A DNA stretch of 64,000 nt from Cannabis sativa. Taxonomy: Eukaryota; Streptophyta; Magnoliopsida; Rosales; Cannabaceae. The notes beneath the pieces are model-generated. The model ran no database searches. It had not been told where the DNA came from and saw only the letters and a program-made list of their open reading frames with translations. The stretch is taken from contig NC_083602.1 in the NCBI RefSeq assembly GCF_029168945.1, positions 1,488,001 through 1,552,000 of the forward strand, read 5' to 3'. Positions 33,698-45,486 of the stretch are shown piece by piece (the stretch's first letter is position 1; the number at the start of each line of letters is the position of its first letter). Made by a program: the position numbers and the translations under genes.

Positions 33698-33774
33698 TGA
33701 ATCCATCCTTTTTCAAAAAAAAAAAAAAGAAAACCAATAGAACACAATCATCCTTACTCAATATTGTGAAGAAA

Positions 33775-35672
33775 CTAAAATATGTCATTTCCATTAATAG
33801 ACAATGTTTCTAAAGATGGTAAAATCCACAATAAGGCATCCTTCAAATCGTACATTCTCTCAGGCTTTAAGTCAGTGATAACTCTGAGATGCTTCCAATT
33901 AAGTAAAGGATAATGACATGTCTTCTTCAAGTTTTCTGGCCTAATGCGAGCCTACATTTACATTAAATATTTATATAAACATCAATGACATATAATCACA
34001 TAAATTTTTTTTTAATGTAGAGTAATTTGTAGCACAATCATTTAAGTTTAACTCTTGGTTGTAAATAAATACTCAAGTTTAATTTTTGATAATAATAATA
34101 CTATAGTTATATTTCTGAAACTCTATAAGTACCTGAACATTATTTACGTGTTATTCTTTTATTGATATATTTAAACTATTTTTTTTAAAAAAAAAAAAAA
34201 ATTAATAGCGTAAAACAATCAAGGATGACCACGTGGTAATTTACTTAACACTTAACAGTTAGGTACAAACAGAAGTTTCAGAAATATAACTTAGATATTA
34301 TTAAACTTAAGTATTTATTTACAACCAAGAGTTAAAATTAAGTATTTATGCCGCAAATTACTTCATATAATACAATTAATGAACATACCTTATATGTTGG
34401 TACATGTAGGGTAACAATATTCCAAGAGCAATTGAGATTCACAAGAAAATTTCTCATATTGGTAAACCAATTTCGGTTATAGTCTCCTTGTTCTTCAATC
34501 CAACGAATTACAATTTTCCCATTCAATGAATTGGATGATTCCATTGATATGCTAAAGTTGGTATTACCTTCATAAGAGATGTATGCTAATTTTGGAGCTG
34601 ATTCAATTGTAACCTTCATCATTCCAACGTCGTTAATCTTAGTACTTATCTTTAAACTTTTCAAGTGTTGACTCCAGATTCTTAGGGTCCCCAACTTAAA
34701 ATTATCATCATAGGTCAAAGTCAAATTCTCAAGAAGTGGTAAGTTTGAAATAAGAGCTTCTAATGATGATGAAATGTGATTGTTCATAATAGATAATGCA
34801 AGATTTGTAATTTTCTTACAATTAGAGAGATTCACTATGTCTAAGATAGCCCCAACTAGAACAAAAGATTCAAGATTTATGGCTTCAATTTTAGGAAGAA
34901 ATCCAAGATAATGAACATCTATAAGTTCTATAAACTTAAGGCTTAAAGTTTCTAATCCAAATGGATTATCAATAAGTAAAAAATATGAACACAACCGAAA
35001 TGTCTCAAGAGAAGGGCAACCCAGCAAAAACCTAAATACCACATCAACATTATCCCTTTCACTTCCTCTAGATGTAGGTTCAATATTTTCTAATGACAAT
35101 GTTTTCAAACATGGAAAGCTATATGAATAAGAAGTATTCAACATAACCCCATTCAACTCCAAGATTGTCAAATAACTCACATTTTCTAGTATCTTTGGTA
35201 AGTAATAGTAGGGTGCATGTGGTATATAATTTGGGCCATCATAGTAGTAATCATAGTAGAAATCCCTTTCATAGGACTTTTGATCCATGTGTATGTGCAG
35301 ATATATTTCCTTAACCTTATTCTTAACTGCAAAAGCTAACCATTTATCTGCGAAGCTATCATTATATTCGCGATAGATGAGCATCAAGTCAAGCTTAAAA
35401 CTAACAATGCCCGAAAAATGCATACCTTTCTTGCGATGTTCCAAATAATTGTCCACATAATTAGAGAACTTGTCTAGGCTTAGATCACAATTTGGAGAAC
35501 TAACATTGGAGAAAGGAAAAAAGAGTGTAGGGACTGAATACCATATGAGTTTCCAACGCTTTGAAAGAATACATGTTCGAACAACATCTTCAGTTGGGAG
35601 AAAAGACAGGATGTGAATGATCATAGCATCAGGTAATTTCGATATCCTATCATCACAATCCTTGTTATCCAT
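33775..35672 (-). CDS. F-box/LRR/FBD protein, copy 3 (486 aa), intron carries a MITE
   Basis: Exon 1 is 34389-35672 and exon 2 is 33775-33951, with a 437-bp GT-AG intron in phase 0. I chose the ATG at 35672 (MDNKDCDDRISK), where family similarity begins, over the longer frame reaching 35780. Domains are an F-box ('DRISKLPDAMIIHILSFL...CILSKRWKLIWYSVPTL'), LRR-like repeats ('FPCLKTLSLENIEPT', 'GCPSLETF', 'NLPLLENLTL') and FBD ('ESAPKLAYISYEGNTNF', 'NCSWNIVTLHV', 'PLLNWKHLRVITD'). The intron is far longer than the 89-110 bp of its relatives because a 342-bp MITE sits in it; without it the intron would be 95 bp. A LINE inserted 33 bp past the stop moved the original 3' region 5.5 kb away, so transcript ending may be altered. 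Confidence 0.87.
34021..34362. mobile_element. MITE in the intron of F-box copy 3 (family B)
   Basis: The ends AGTAATTTGTAGCAC and GCCGCAAATTACT are inverted and the arms pair for about 60 bp ('TAACTCTTGGTTGTAAATAA' on both sides). The interior has a poly(A) run and a CACGTGGT block shared with 17243-17565. No clear target duplication is seen. Confidence 0.78.
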
Positions 35673-35789
35673 AACTTGAAAAAGACCAGAAAAGTGAATT
35701 GTGCACTGTAAAAACAGCCAAAGATTGGTAACAAATAAATAAATGGATTCCCAAAGTGATAATTTGCAATATGTAATCAAGTAAAAGTA

Positions 35790-36608
35790 TATTAGTTAAT
35801 CCTTACATGATGATGGTGTTGTTGCCTATTTATTCTGCTTGTTTAACCAGAATGAAGACCAAATATTCAGAGGATTGAGATTTGAGGCCTTTATGTTGAC
35901 TTATATTATGAATATAAGTAGAAGAATTATAGCTTTTTGGCAAAGATAAGCACACACACCAACTCCATCTCAATAAGAAATAATAAATAATGTAGACCAT
36001 TAAATTTTGTTAGTGCTTTTTTCAACTTTTTTAGTTTTTAAAAGGTGTGTTAGGTATTTCTTGACTAATTAAGAAGACAAAAAAGAGAAAAAAAAAAAGA
36101 AATTATTACAGGTTTTTGAAAAAACTTAAATCATCTCTAATAGAGTGTTAAATTTGTGATGTAATGCTAATTTTTTTTTTTGGTAAAACATTCGTCTACG
36201 TTAGTGTGCTAAAAATTGTACCAAATTCGGTATAAAATAAGAGTTGAGCCTTTATCAAATTTGACAGAGTAATAAATACATTGTTTTTTATTTACAATAT
36301 TTTCATTTAGTTTTAGCATAACTTCAATACACATTTTTTTTAAAGCCAAAACAAATCACAATCATATGAAAATACTAGGTGAATGGTGATACATTACACA
36401 CACACATAAATCCTTGATAGTGTGTCTATATAATATAATTATACTTGAATTTTGCTGTATAAAAGGGTATATATTTATATGCCATAATATATAATTAACT
36501 AAATAAATGTAACTATATAATCCCATATTAAATTAAACTTAATTCGATGGTATGATAAATTCTGCTGGTTCACAACTCAGCACAAACAAAAGCACAAAAT
36601 CACATACA
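35790..36608. other. Intergenic DNA upstream of F-box copy 3
   Basis: The first 80-100 bp may hold the leader. The rest is A/T-rich with homopolymers. No gene is seen. Confidence 0.5.
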
Positions 36609-36617
36609 TATTATATC

Positions 36618-36991
36618 GGGTAAATACTATTTTGGACCCTCTGTTTTACAAAAGTTATCAATTGGACCCTGTGTTTTGTTAAATGACAAAATGGACCCTG
36701 TATTTTCTAAAATAGTACAAATAGGACACTGAATTGATTTTTTGTCAAAATAAAGTTTAATTATAATCCGATCTAAAAGTGCTATATGACAAAACTATTT
36801 ACATTTTTTGTATCTGTTCGTATTAAGCATTGTCTTCAAGTTAGTTGTATTAAAAAAAAATTATCAAAAATTAAGCTCAGGGTCCTATTTTTATTATTTT
36901 AGAAAATACAGGGTTCATTTTGTCATTTAATAAAACACAGGGTCCAATCTATAACTTTTGTAAAACATAAGGTCCAAAATGGTATTTACCC
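36618..36991. mobile_element. Mutator-like MITE with 9-bp target duplication (family C)
   Basis: This 374-bp element starts GGGTAAATACTATTTTGG and ends in the inverted CCAAAATGGTATTTACCC. The arms pair for nearly 100 bp. It is flanked by TATTATATC at 36609-36617 and 36992-37000. No protein is coded. It is the best-preserved copy of this family in the window. Confidence 0.9.
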
Positions 36992-37149
36992 TATTATATC
37001 TCATATATTTAAATGTTTATATACATATGAAAAGAAACAGATATTACAATTTATAACCTTTCAAAGAGCTGTGAGAGTAAAGTAGGCATTGCCAAGAAAT
37101 TAGTTAATGTTATTTCAGAAAAATCTAAAGTTCACCAAATCTCAGCTTA

Positions 37150-37920
37150 ATCATTGTTTCACTCTAATGTTTCATCTCAACTTCTTGTGGATCGTCTTTT
37201 CGACATCCAAGCTTTCGTTGATTCAGATTGGGGCACATGTCCAAACAAAAGATGTTCTATTATTGGATTCTGCATTAAGAAATTTTTCTTAATCAGTCTC
37301 TCTTTTCATGAAAATCAAAAAAACGATCAACTGTTTCAAGATCATCTGCAGAGGCTGAATATCGTTCCTTAGCTAATAACACTTGTGAAATACTTTGGCT
37401 ACACAATATTCTCTGAGACTTTGGCATCTCAATATCTCAACCAACTATCCTCTACTGTGACAACCAAGCTGCAATACATATATCCGAGAATGCTATCTTC
37501 AACAAACATACTAAGCATATTGACATCGATTATTATATTGTTCGAGAACAAGTCACCAAAAATCAAATCATGACCAAGGCCGTTTTCCTTACTCAGTTCA
37601 AGAACTTATTGTTCAAGATGAGTGTTACTAATATCTACACCTCATCTTGAGGGGGAGTCTTAGAGATATTAGTTTGGTAGCTTGGAGGTTTATCATTTTC
37701 AATCCTCATTAATAATAATAATATATAATATGGTATATCATATTAACAATATCTCTAAGTATAGCTTACTATATTTAATTTACCAACAAATCAGATCAGA
37801 ATATAAAAGCTCTATATGTCTAGGAAATATATTTACAAACTTTTTCTATGTATTTCTACAATATACAATCAAGTTTGAGTCAATAAATTTCCACTTGCTT
37901 AAGAAAAAACAATAATGATA
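37150..37920 (+). pseudogene. Decayed copia 3' end: RNase H, polypurine tract, LTR start
   Basis: Across frames the plus strand reads 'AFVDSDWGTCPNKRCSIIGF', '[22 protein letters not shown]', 'LYCDNQAAIHISENAIF', 'KHTKHIDIDYYIVREQV': the copia RNase H end. It is followed by a polypurine tract GAGGGGGAG at about 37650 and an LTR-like start 'TCTTAGAGATATTAGT'. Frameshifts and stops are many. It is not related to the intact element at 4.6 kb (different LTR). Confidence 0.8.
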
Positions 37921-39330
37921 GTTTTTCCTTTATCCTAAAAGACCAAAACTTTGCTATATGAGATCACTACCTAAACTTAGTCAAACATAGTTAAAAAAAT
38001 TTTGAAGCTCAGAAAAGCTTAGTCAAATATATGAAAATCCATGTGTAACTAAAACAACATATATTTGAACTTGATATGGAACTAGTCTATATTCAAGTAT
38101 ATAGACCACCTTGTAATATTGATGATATAGTCTTAATTACCACATTGCTGAAAATTTTATTTTTTATGATCATTCAGTATTATAAATAATATTAGACCAT
38201 AATTAGCCAACATTAATATTTTCATAAAAATTATAATAATTCAAAATTCCAAATAGTATAAACTATAATTGTAAGAAAGCTGCTAATCACACCCTTTATA
38301 TTCTAAATTGATAATGTGTATAAGTAAATTTATAGAGTATAGATGTATATAAAAATCTTTAATTTATTTTAGTTCTTCCCTCTTAAATTGAATAAAATTA
38401 ATTATTATTATATATTCTTGTCCAACATCAATAAATTCCTGATATAATATATGCAATTAAAGTAAAATTAACTTTAACTCAATATACAAATATCTTAGAA
38501 CTTATTTTCGTTTATAAATAATGACTAAAAATTTAATTAGCTCAATAAATATTAATTTATTATTAGAACATTGTAATGAAAAACATTTAATTATTTTCTT
38601 TAATGAGCTAAATAAACACAATATATAATTGTGAATAAAAAATAAAGAAGTATTAAATTATTTCTCATTTATAAAATAGTTCTAATCTATTACTAAATTA
38701 AAAATAATAAATTATTAAATTCAAAGCTAAAAAAATGAGATCATCAATTAATTGAAATTATTAACATAACAAAAATTAAAGTATTCATCAAAATATAATA
38801 AAATTTATTAATTAATTAAAAAATAAAAAGGAAAACAATAACATATATACTAGCACCACTATAATATTAGTGACTTCAAATTTAAAAGAGTATCGATATA
38901 AAACATGGAGAAAAAAAATTACTATGTACTCGTGTTATAACTCTCCTACAAATGATATGCAAACTTTATAAAAATTATAATTTACAAGAATACATAATTA
39001 ATCATAATTTTTGTTTAAATAATGAAAAAATTAAATAATTAAAAATATGTTTATTCTCCTAAAAACAAATTGCTAAATTAGTAGAAAAATACAACAAGTT
39101 AATTAGAATGGCACAAATGTAATTAAGTTACCTAACAAAAATGACACTTGTTATTGGAATATAAAGAGATAAGTGCAAAAGAGTGTAAAGTAGAGTGTGA
39201 TTAGTACTCCTATGGTTGTAAAACTCACATAATTAATGTTCTTGAACAATAACAAAAGTCAGATTTAATTAGAATATCTTATTCTCTCTTAAACATAATT
39301 TATATACATGTATAGTTTGTAATCTGAATA
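37921..39330. other. AT-rich intergenic DNA, no gene seen
   Basis: This is very A/T-rich sequence with no protein frame and no transposon end that I can support. Confidence 0.55.
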
Positions 39331-39334
39331 TGTT

Positions 39335-40060
39335 GTTTCTGGCTTCAGCTGGTGCCTGGTGGTTCATTGGGGTGCCGATTTTCTTGCTTCGTTAGGTCGT
39401 GCTCTTGAAGCGATTGCTCAAGCATTTCGCCCTGCATTCCTCTAGATCTTGTACGTGGTAAGAAAATCCTCGAATATCAAAGGCTTTCGAAACCAAAGGA
39501 CACAACCACTGCCTTTGAACAATCTTTATTACTTTCCAAAACAGGCTGAGCAATGCAGAAAAAGATTGATAGGAAAAATTCCTATCAATAGTTTGTATTG
39601 AATACTCCTAGAGTTTTCTCCCACTTGGGTTACAACCGTTACCAATTTCTTCAGACCTTGCAAATGAACTAATTCTCTAACTAAAGCTCTATCAATACCA
39701 AGAGGATAGCTTTACCAAACTATCCCAAGGAAGGAGATGATGAGGTTGATTATTATTTGGACAAGAAATCATAACTAGCAGAAATGCACTTCCTCTTTGT
39801 CATGTCATCTAATATGTTGAAATCCAAAGATTTATCATGCATGCATGCATGCGGTTTGGATCAATTGATAAACAAGTAATAAGCAGATTATCAAAGAATT
39901 CTGCAGTGCATTCAGAACAACACATTATTTTCTTGATACTGGGGAGTGAGTGAGTGAGGAGAATTCGGCTCGGAGGGAGGGGAAATGACCAAATGTTCTC
40001 TACTTTACTATGTTTCTGTATTGTGTCAAGTTGAGAAATTGTTAAGTTAGAACACACACA
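39335..40060. repeat. Duplicated low-copy segment (copy of 44560-45120)
   Basis: Long near-identical stretches are shared with 44560-45120, for example 'CTCTATCAATACCAAGAGGA', 'GATGAGGTTGATTATTATTT' and 'TCGGCTCGGAGGGAGGGGAA'. The order and orientation are the same. No clear frame is seen, apart from a short stretch near 39360 that could be a worn RNase H tail ('GADFLASLGRA'). A (CATG)n run at 39837-39853 is not in the other copy. Confidence 0.7.
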
Positions 40061-40082
40061 CGAAACACAATATTGATGTCAA

Positions 40083-40140
40083 ATTTCTGCATCAAAGCAT
40101 CGTTCAAGTCTGACTCTCTCTCAGGCGTACAAACAGTAAT
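40083..40140 (-). pseudogene. FBD-exon fragment of an F-box gene
   Basis: The minus strand reads 'PERESDLNDALM', matching the last exon of the F-box genes in this window ('PEKESDLKEALM' in copy 4). The sequence on either side does not continue the gene. It is a relic of a lost member or a captured scrap. Confidence 0.65.
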
Positions 40141-40454
40141 GATGATCAATCACAACCTACATCCTAAGCATGTATAAAACCAGTGTAACAATCACCAAAG
40201 AGCCACAACTTCAAGGGTGGATGCACTAATATTTACATTTCTCTCTGTTTTCCACACATATACATTTACATACAAATTCAAGATTTGAAGTAAAACTATG
40301 TAAGCTTTACTTAATGCAATGTTCCAAGAACAATGTTAAATCTAATGCAATAGTCACACAAGTGTACTGAGAATCAGGCACTTTCAAGTTATAAAATCTA
40401 ATGAAAGATAGGCAGTTGTATTGTTTGTTTGTTAGAATTTGTAAGAATTCAATT

Positions 40455-40600
40455 GATATGCAGGCATGTCAATGGTGAATACTGGAGATAGGCAGTGGTT
40501 CTTTTTCAGCCCAAGAGACAGGAAATGCCCTAATGGTCAAATATAAGTATTGGAAAGTAACAGGAAAAGATTGTACCATAACAAGTAGTTCTCGATCGTA
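40455..40600 (+). pseudogene. NAC-domain gene fragment
   Basis: The plus strand reads 'TGDRQWFFFSPRDRKCPNG' and then, after a gap and frame change, 'YWKVTGKD'. These are subdomains C-D of the plant NAC DNA-binding domain ('..WFFFSPRDRKYPNG...GYWKATGKD..'). The usual dozen residues between the two blocks ('SRTNRAT..' region) are deleted. No other NAC exon is nearby. It is a dead or captured fragment. Confidence 0.75.
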
Positions 40601-41136
40601 CCAGAATACATTTGAACTTGACATAGATCAAACATTTTCAACCAATAACCTGTACCTATACATGTTTCCTGAAGGCTGAAGCTGTCATTCAAATATGTAT
40701 AGACCTTGTCAGCTCAATCGAAATCATTGAATATCATCAAACACATCTCTGAACCAAACTATGCAGCCAGCCATAGAAGAGCAGTTGCTCAACCATTTAG
40801 CCAAACATGTATAATCAGAGCAATTTTAGGATTATTGCTCTCATGAAGTTTGAAGTTCAAATACAGAAAAGGTCATATGTTGTTGTGATGCCAAGTTTGT
40901 TGATTTGTACAAATTGCAACAACATGCATTAAACCAAATCTTCCAACATTAATAAATAGAACAAAATATTGAGTAGTTCACAAGAACATATATACTAAAA
41001 GTAGTAAATTCTTTATTACAAAGCTACTAATAAAGTAAATGGAATCTAAAAAAAAGGATCAAAGAGTACAATTAGCAAAGAAAGCTAATAAAATGCAGTC
41101 ATCCCAATAATCAGGGGTTATAATATTGTAAAGCAA

Positions 41137-42743
41137 CTAAAATATGACCTTTTCGTTAATAGATAATGTTTCTAAAGAGGGAGAAATCCACATTAAGGCT
41201 TCTTTCAAGTCTGACTCTTTCTCGGGATCATAATTAGTAAAAACTTCAAGATGCTTCCAACTAACCAAGGGATAACGAAACAAGTTCTTCAAATTTTTTG
41301 GCAAGTTTTCTGGCCAGATGAGGGACTGCATATACAGATTTATGAAAACATATAAAGAGAGTAACAACAATATGAAATTGAAATAACACCACAAAATTAC
41401 ATAAAAGAAATACACAATACAAGTAACCAACATACCTCATAATTGCAGACTTTCAATGTCACAGTATTCCAAGAGTAACTGAGATTAACAAAAAAATTCA
41501 GCAAATCGATAAACCATTTTGTGTCATAGTCTATCCGTGCATCAAGAATTATAATTTTTCCATTTACCAAACTAGATGACTCCATTGATACCTTAAAATT
41601 AAGATTTCCTTGATAACTAATATATGCTAATTTTGGAGCAGATTCAATTGTAACAACCTTCATCTCACCACCATTATACGAGTAACAACGATTCTCAAAA
41701 TCGAAACATTTCAAATGTTGACTCGAGATTTTAAGGTGCTCTGACTTTGATGAATTACAACTCAAAGCCAAATTCTCAACTAGAGGAATATTTGAAATGA
41801 GAGCTTCAAATGATGACAGTGGACTATTATCTCTAGAACTAGGCAATGATAAATCTCTGATTTTCTTGCAAGAAGAGAAATTTATACGGTTCAAGGGAAT
41901 ACCATCAACTACCAAAGATTCAAGATTTATAGCTTCAACTTCAATTTGTACTTCTATATCATCAATGTCAACAAACATAAGCTCCATGAACTTAAGGCTT
42001 AAACTTTGTAACTGAACATTCATTCCATAGAAACAATAATCATATAACCCCAATTTCTCAAGAGAAGGACAACCCAACAAAAATTTAACTACCCCATCCT
42101 CTTTTGCATCCTCTAAATGATAAACTTGTTCCAATGATAAAGTTTTTAAAGATGGAAAACTAAATGAACAAGAACTAGTATCCAACTTTACTCCATACAA
42201 CTCCAAAATAGTCAAAAATCTTGCATTGTCTAGTATCTTAGGCAAGCAGTAGTAGTGATCTGAGTAGTCACCACCTTCTTCAACAATCTCTTTGCCTATA
42301 AATACATACATTTCCTTAACCTTATTCTTAACTGCAAAACTTAACAATTTATCTAGAATCCCACCCTTACTTCTACAATAATAATTGTATATGTAAAGCT
42401 CAAAACTAGTTATACCTAAATCAACAATATTACTATCAATACCTTTCTCCCTGTGTTCAAAATAATTCTCCACAAAACTATAGAATTTCTCAACATCATA
42501 AATTGTATCATCAGAGGAGAAAAAGAGTGTGGGGACTGAATACCAGATGAGTTTCCAACGTTTCGAAAGAATGCATGTTCGAAACACATCTTCAGTTGGG
42601 AGAAACGACAGAATTTGAATTATCAATGCATCGGGAAGATTTGAAATCATGTCAACTTCATCACCAACCACCATTGATGATGATGATGATGTCATTTTAG
42701 CCATTTTATTTGCTGGGCCAATATTTTTTGTTGTCATGCTCAT
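41137..42743 (-). CDS. F-box/LRR/FBD protein, copy 4 (498 aa)
   Basis: Exon 1 is 41436-42743 and exon 2 is 41137-41325, with a 110-bp GT-AG intron in phase 0. The protein begins with a Ser-rich N-terminus of about 30 residues, then an F-box ('DMISNLPDALIIQILSFL...CILSKRWKLIWYSVPTL'), LRR-like repeats ('FPSLKTLSLEQVYHL', 'GCPSLEKLGL', 'NIPLVENLAL') and FBD ('ESAPKLAYISYQGNLNF', 'YSWNTVTLKV', 'SLIWPENLPKNLKN'). It differs from its relatives by a 'PKNL' insert in the last exon and by the exon starting with Ser rather than Ala. It is a predicted SCF substrate receptor of unknown target. The gene looks intact. Confidence 0.9.
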
Positions 42744-42749
42744 TTACTG

Positions 42750-42753
42750 TAAC

Positions 42754-42781
<28 letters not shown>
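42750..42781. repeat. Poly(A) homopolymer just upstream of F-box copy 4
   Basis: About 28 A residues (T residues on the gene strand) lie 7 bp before the start codon, in the predicted leader. Length variation is likely. Confidence 0.85.
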
Positions 42782-42784
<3 letters not shown>

Positions 42785-44555
42785 TAATGGTGATATGATG
42801 AATTGGAAGAATAAATTTTTCTATGTTCAACCGAAATCAAATGAAGGGGAAACATAATGAGATTTTAGGGCTTTTGGCTGAGACTACACTCGGAGTTAAA
42901 TTTACAATAGATTTTATTATTTGAGTTGATAAATATCTATATATATAGATTTGTTAATTTATGTTAAATGTAAATATTTTTTAAGAAAATTATTGAGATA
43001 TTTTTTTAAAAAAAATAAATAATAGATAAATTTAAATGTTTAAATTGATTTATAAAAAAAAAATTAAAAATTAAAAAATAAGTGAATTGAGGAGATAAAA
43101 AATTTATAAAAGGAATTAAAATATTGATACACGTATTTTCCTTATTGATATGCACACGTATTTAATATAATTTTGGCATAGATATTTTTTGAAAAAAATA
43201 AATAATAGATAGATTTATACGTTTAAAAATATAACTAAAAATAAATATTTTTTAATTTATATTTTGATAAAATATTTACAAACTTAATAAAAAATTAGAA
43301 TAATGAGAGAATTGAGGAGGGAACAAATAGATGTATTTAGAGTAATTTTAGATGTATTACCGAATTCTCATTAATAGTGAATAAAATTTTTTGCTCTATT
43401 TCATTTAAGAAAATAATTTTAAAAAATATAATGTTCAGTTAATTCTAAAAAAATTAATATAAATTATTTAAAAATTTAATAAAATTATTAAATATTAAGT
43501 TTAGTTAAGAAAACTTAAATTATTTTAAAAATTTATTTTATTTATAAACTGTTAAAAAATCAAATAAAAAATAATTAAAAATCTAATAAATAATTTAAAT
43601 AAACAAAAAAAAATTAAGAGAAAAATCAAGTTTATATATATTTATAAACTCACATCTTAAAAAATAAAAAAAAATATCAAAAATTTAACAAAAATATTAT
43701 ATTATTTTGAAAAAAAAATTATAAATTAAACTAAACAAATTTAGATTTTTGGTGAAAAAAATATATACTCAAACTTGTTCTGATAAAATTTAATTTTTGC
43801 AAATATTGAATTTTAATATATTTAATTTATATCTAAATAGATATTTTTAATAAAAGATAAATAATTTTTTAAATAACTTAGTTAATTTTAAAATTTTAAT
43901 TTCTTTTTAAATTTTCTTAATCATTCAAAATAATTTTTTAAGATATAAATTAATTTGTTAAGATCTACTAAAAAATATTGAATTTTTCTTATTTTTATTT
44001 TAAAAGATATACCATTTAATACTTGTCAAAATTTAAGAAATTTATCTCATATTCTACCTTTCTTAATTTTAATAAAGTAAACAAATGTAAAAGAATAACT
44101 ACCTTATAAATAAATATAGGATTAGATAAAGGAAAAAAAATTTGACAAAACAATACAAAACTTTACTTGTATTGAAAGATTGTAACAAAAAATGAAATAG
44201 TCTAAGGTTTTTGCTTGGACATTGAAGCTTATATACACAATGGGAAAATTCAATCCCATGATGACCAAAAAAAAGAAAGAGAAAACCCTTTCAAAGTTAC
44301 ATGAACAATGCTTTTGTTCTGTTAATTATAAAATGTACTCTGTATGTGTCTTCAAACACAGTATTTTCTTCAAGTTTTGTTCAGCTCTTTTATGCATTTA
44401 ACTTTAATAACTTCTGCTTATAACAAAAACTGAATTGATTATTTCATCAGTTACTGCATAAAAATAAAAACAAGTACTTGAAATTATTATGGATCCAACA
44501 TTTTCAATCTATTATGTATAGATGATTAGATTCTATCTACCAAGAAGAAAATCCC
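42785..44555. other. AT-rich intergenic DNA, no gene seen
   Basis: This is 1.8 kb of A/T-rich sequence with many A and T runs. No gene, RNA or transposon end could be supported. Confidence 0.6.
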
Positions 44556-44559
44556 CAAA

Positions 44560-45120
44560 TATCATTCAAAACTAGAGCACGCAGCCACTTCGTTTGTATA
44601 AGACATACAAGCGCGATTGCTCGAGCATTTCGTGAGAAGGAAATCCTCAAATATCAAACAGACCTTTGAACCAGAGGGTGAAACCACTGCCTTTTCCACT
44701 GATATTATGAATGATAACTTATCAATGCATGATGTTTAGATACTAAACTATGGATATGTCTGTATGTGATGTGTCTTCAAACACAGTATTATGAACTAGT
44801 CCCTCCCTCTAACTAAAGCTCTATCAATACCAAGAGGATAGCTTTACCAAACAATCCAAGGGAGGGAGATGATGAGGTTGATTATTATTTGGGCAAGAAA
44901 TCATAATTAGAAGAAATGCACTTCCTGTTTGTCATGTCATCTAATATGTCGAAATCAAAAGATTTACAGATTATCAAGGAAATCTGCAGTGCATTCATAA
45001 CAACACAAATTATTTTCTTGATACTGGGGAGAAAGTGAGACGGGGAAATCTATCGTGTTACTAAGAGGAACACTTGCAAGGCAGAATAGTTCGGCTCGGA
45101 GGGAGGGGAAATGACCATTG
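44560..45120. repeat. Duplicated low-copy segment downstream of STA1
   Basis: This is the counterpart of 39335-40060. The two share more than 300 bp at high identity, though neither has a clear frame. It lies about 370 bp beyond the STA1 stop codon, so it may be an old 3' neighbour or the source of the 39-kb copy. Confidence 0.7.
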
Positions 45121-45486
45121 AACAAGTATCTAAACTAGGTTACTTTATGTATAAAATCTAAATATCAAACAGTACATAGTTTACAAACCATCCTGATTTC
45201 AGTTGAATCAGCAGAAAAAACTGAAGTAATGAACAAAAGAGTCAAGTAACACGCTTAGAAAAAACAATATAGCCAATATGTCAAGGTAAATTATGGGTGC
45301 ACTGAAAAAATACAGTAAATATGCTAAGTATCAGACCAGTTCCTAACAATAGTGTAAATGAATGAACAAGTTCAGAAGAACAAGAGGATAAAAAGTTACC
45401 CGGTATAAAATGGTATCCTTACAATGTTCTACCACATGATCTTTAAGAGAGAAGCGAAAAAATCTACAACATAGAAGAGCTAGTCG

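Larger units (their letters stand above)
28202..33742 (+). mobile_element. Nearly intact L1-type LINE retrotransposon
   Basis: The element runs from about 28216 to a poly(A) tail at 33715-33728. It is flanked by the 14-bp duplication GAAAACCAATAGAA (28202-28215 and 33729-33742). It has a 190-bp CT-rich 5' leader, ORF1, ORF2 and a short 3' end. Variable-length duplications and a poly(A) tail are the marks of target-primed insertion. Perfect flanking repeats and long open frames indicate recent arrival. The insertion is 33 bp beyond the stop codon of F-box copy 3, tail-to-tail with it. Confidence 0.95.
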
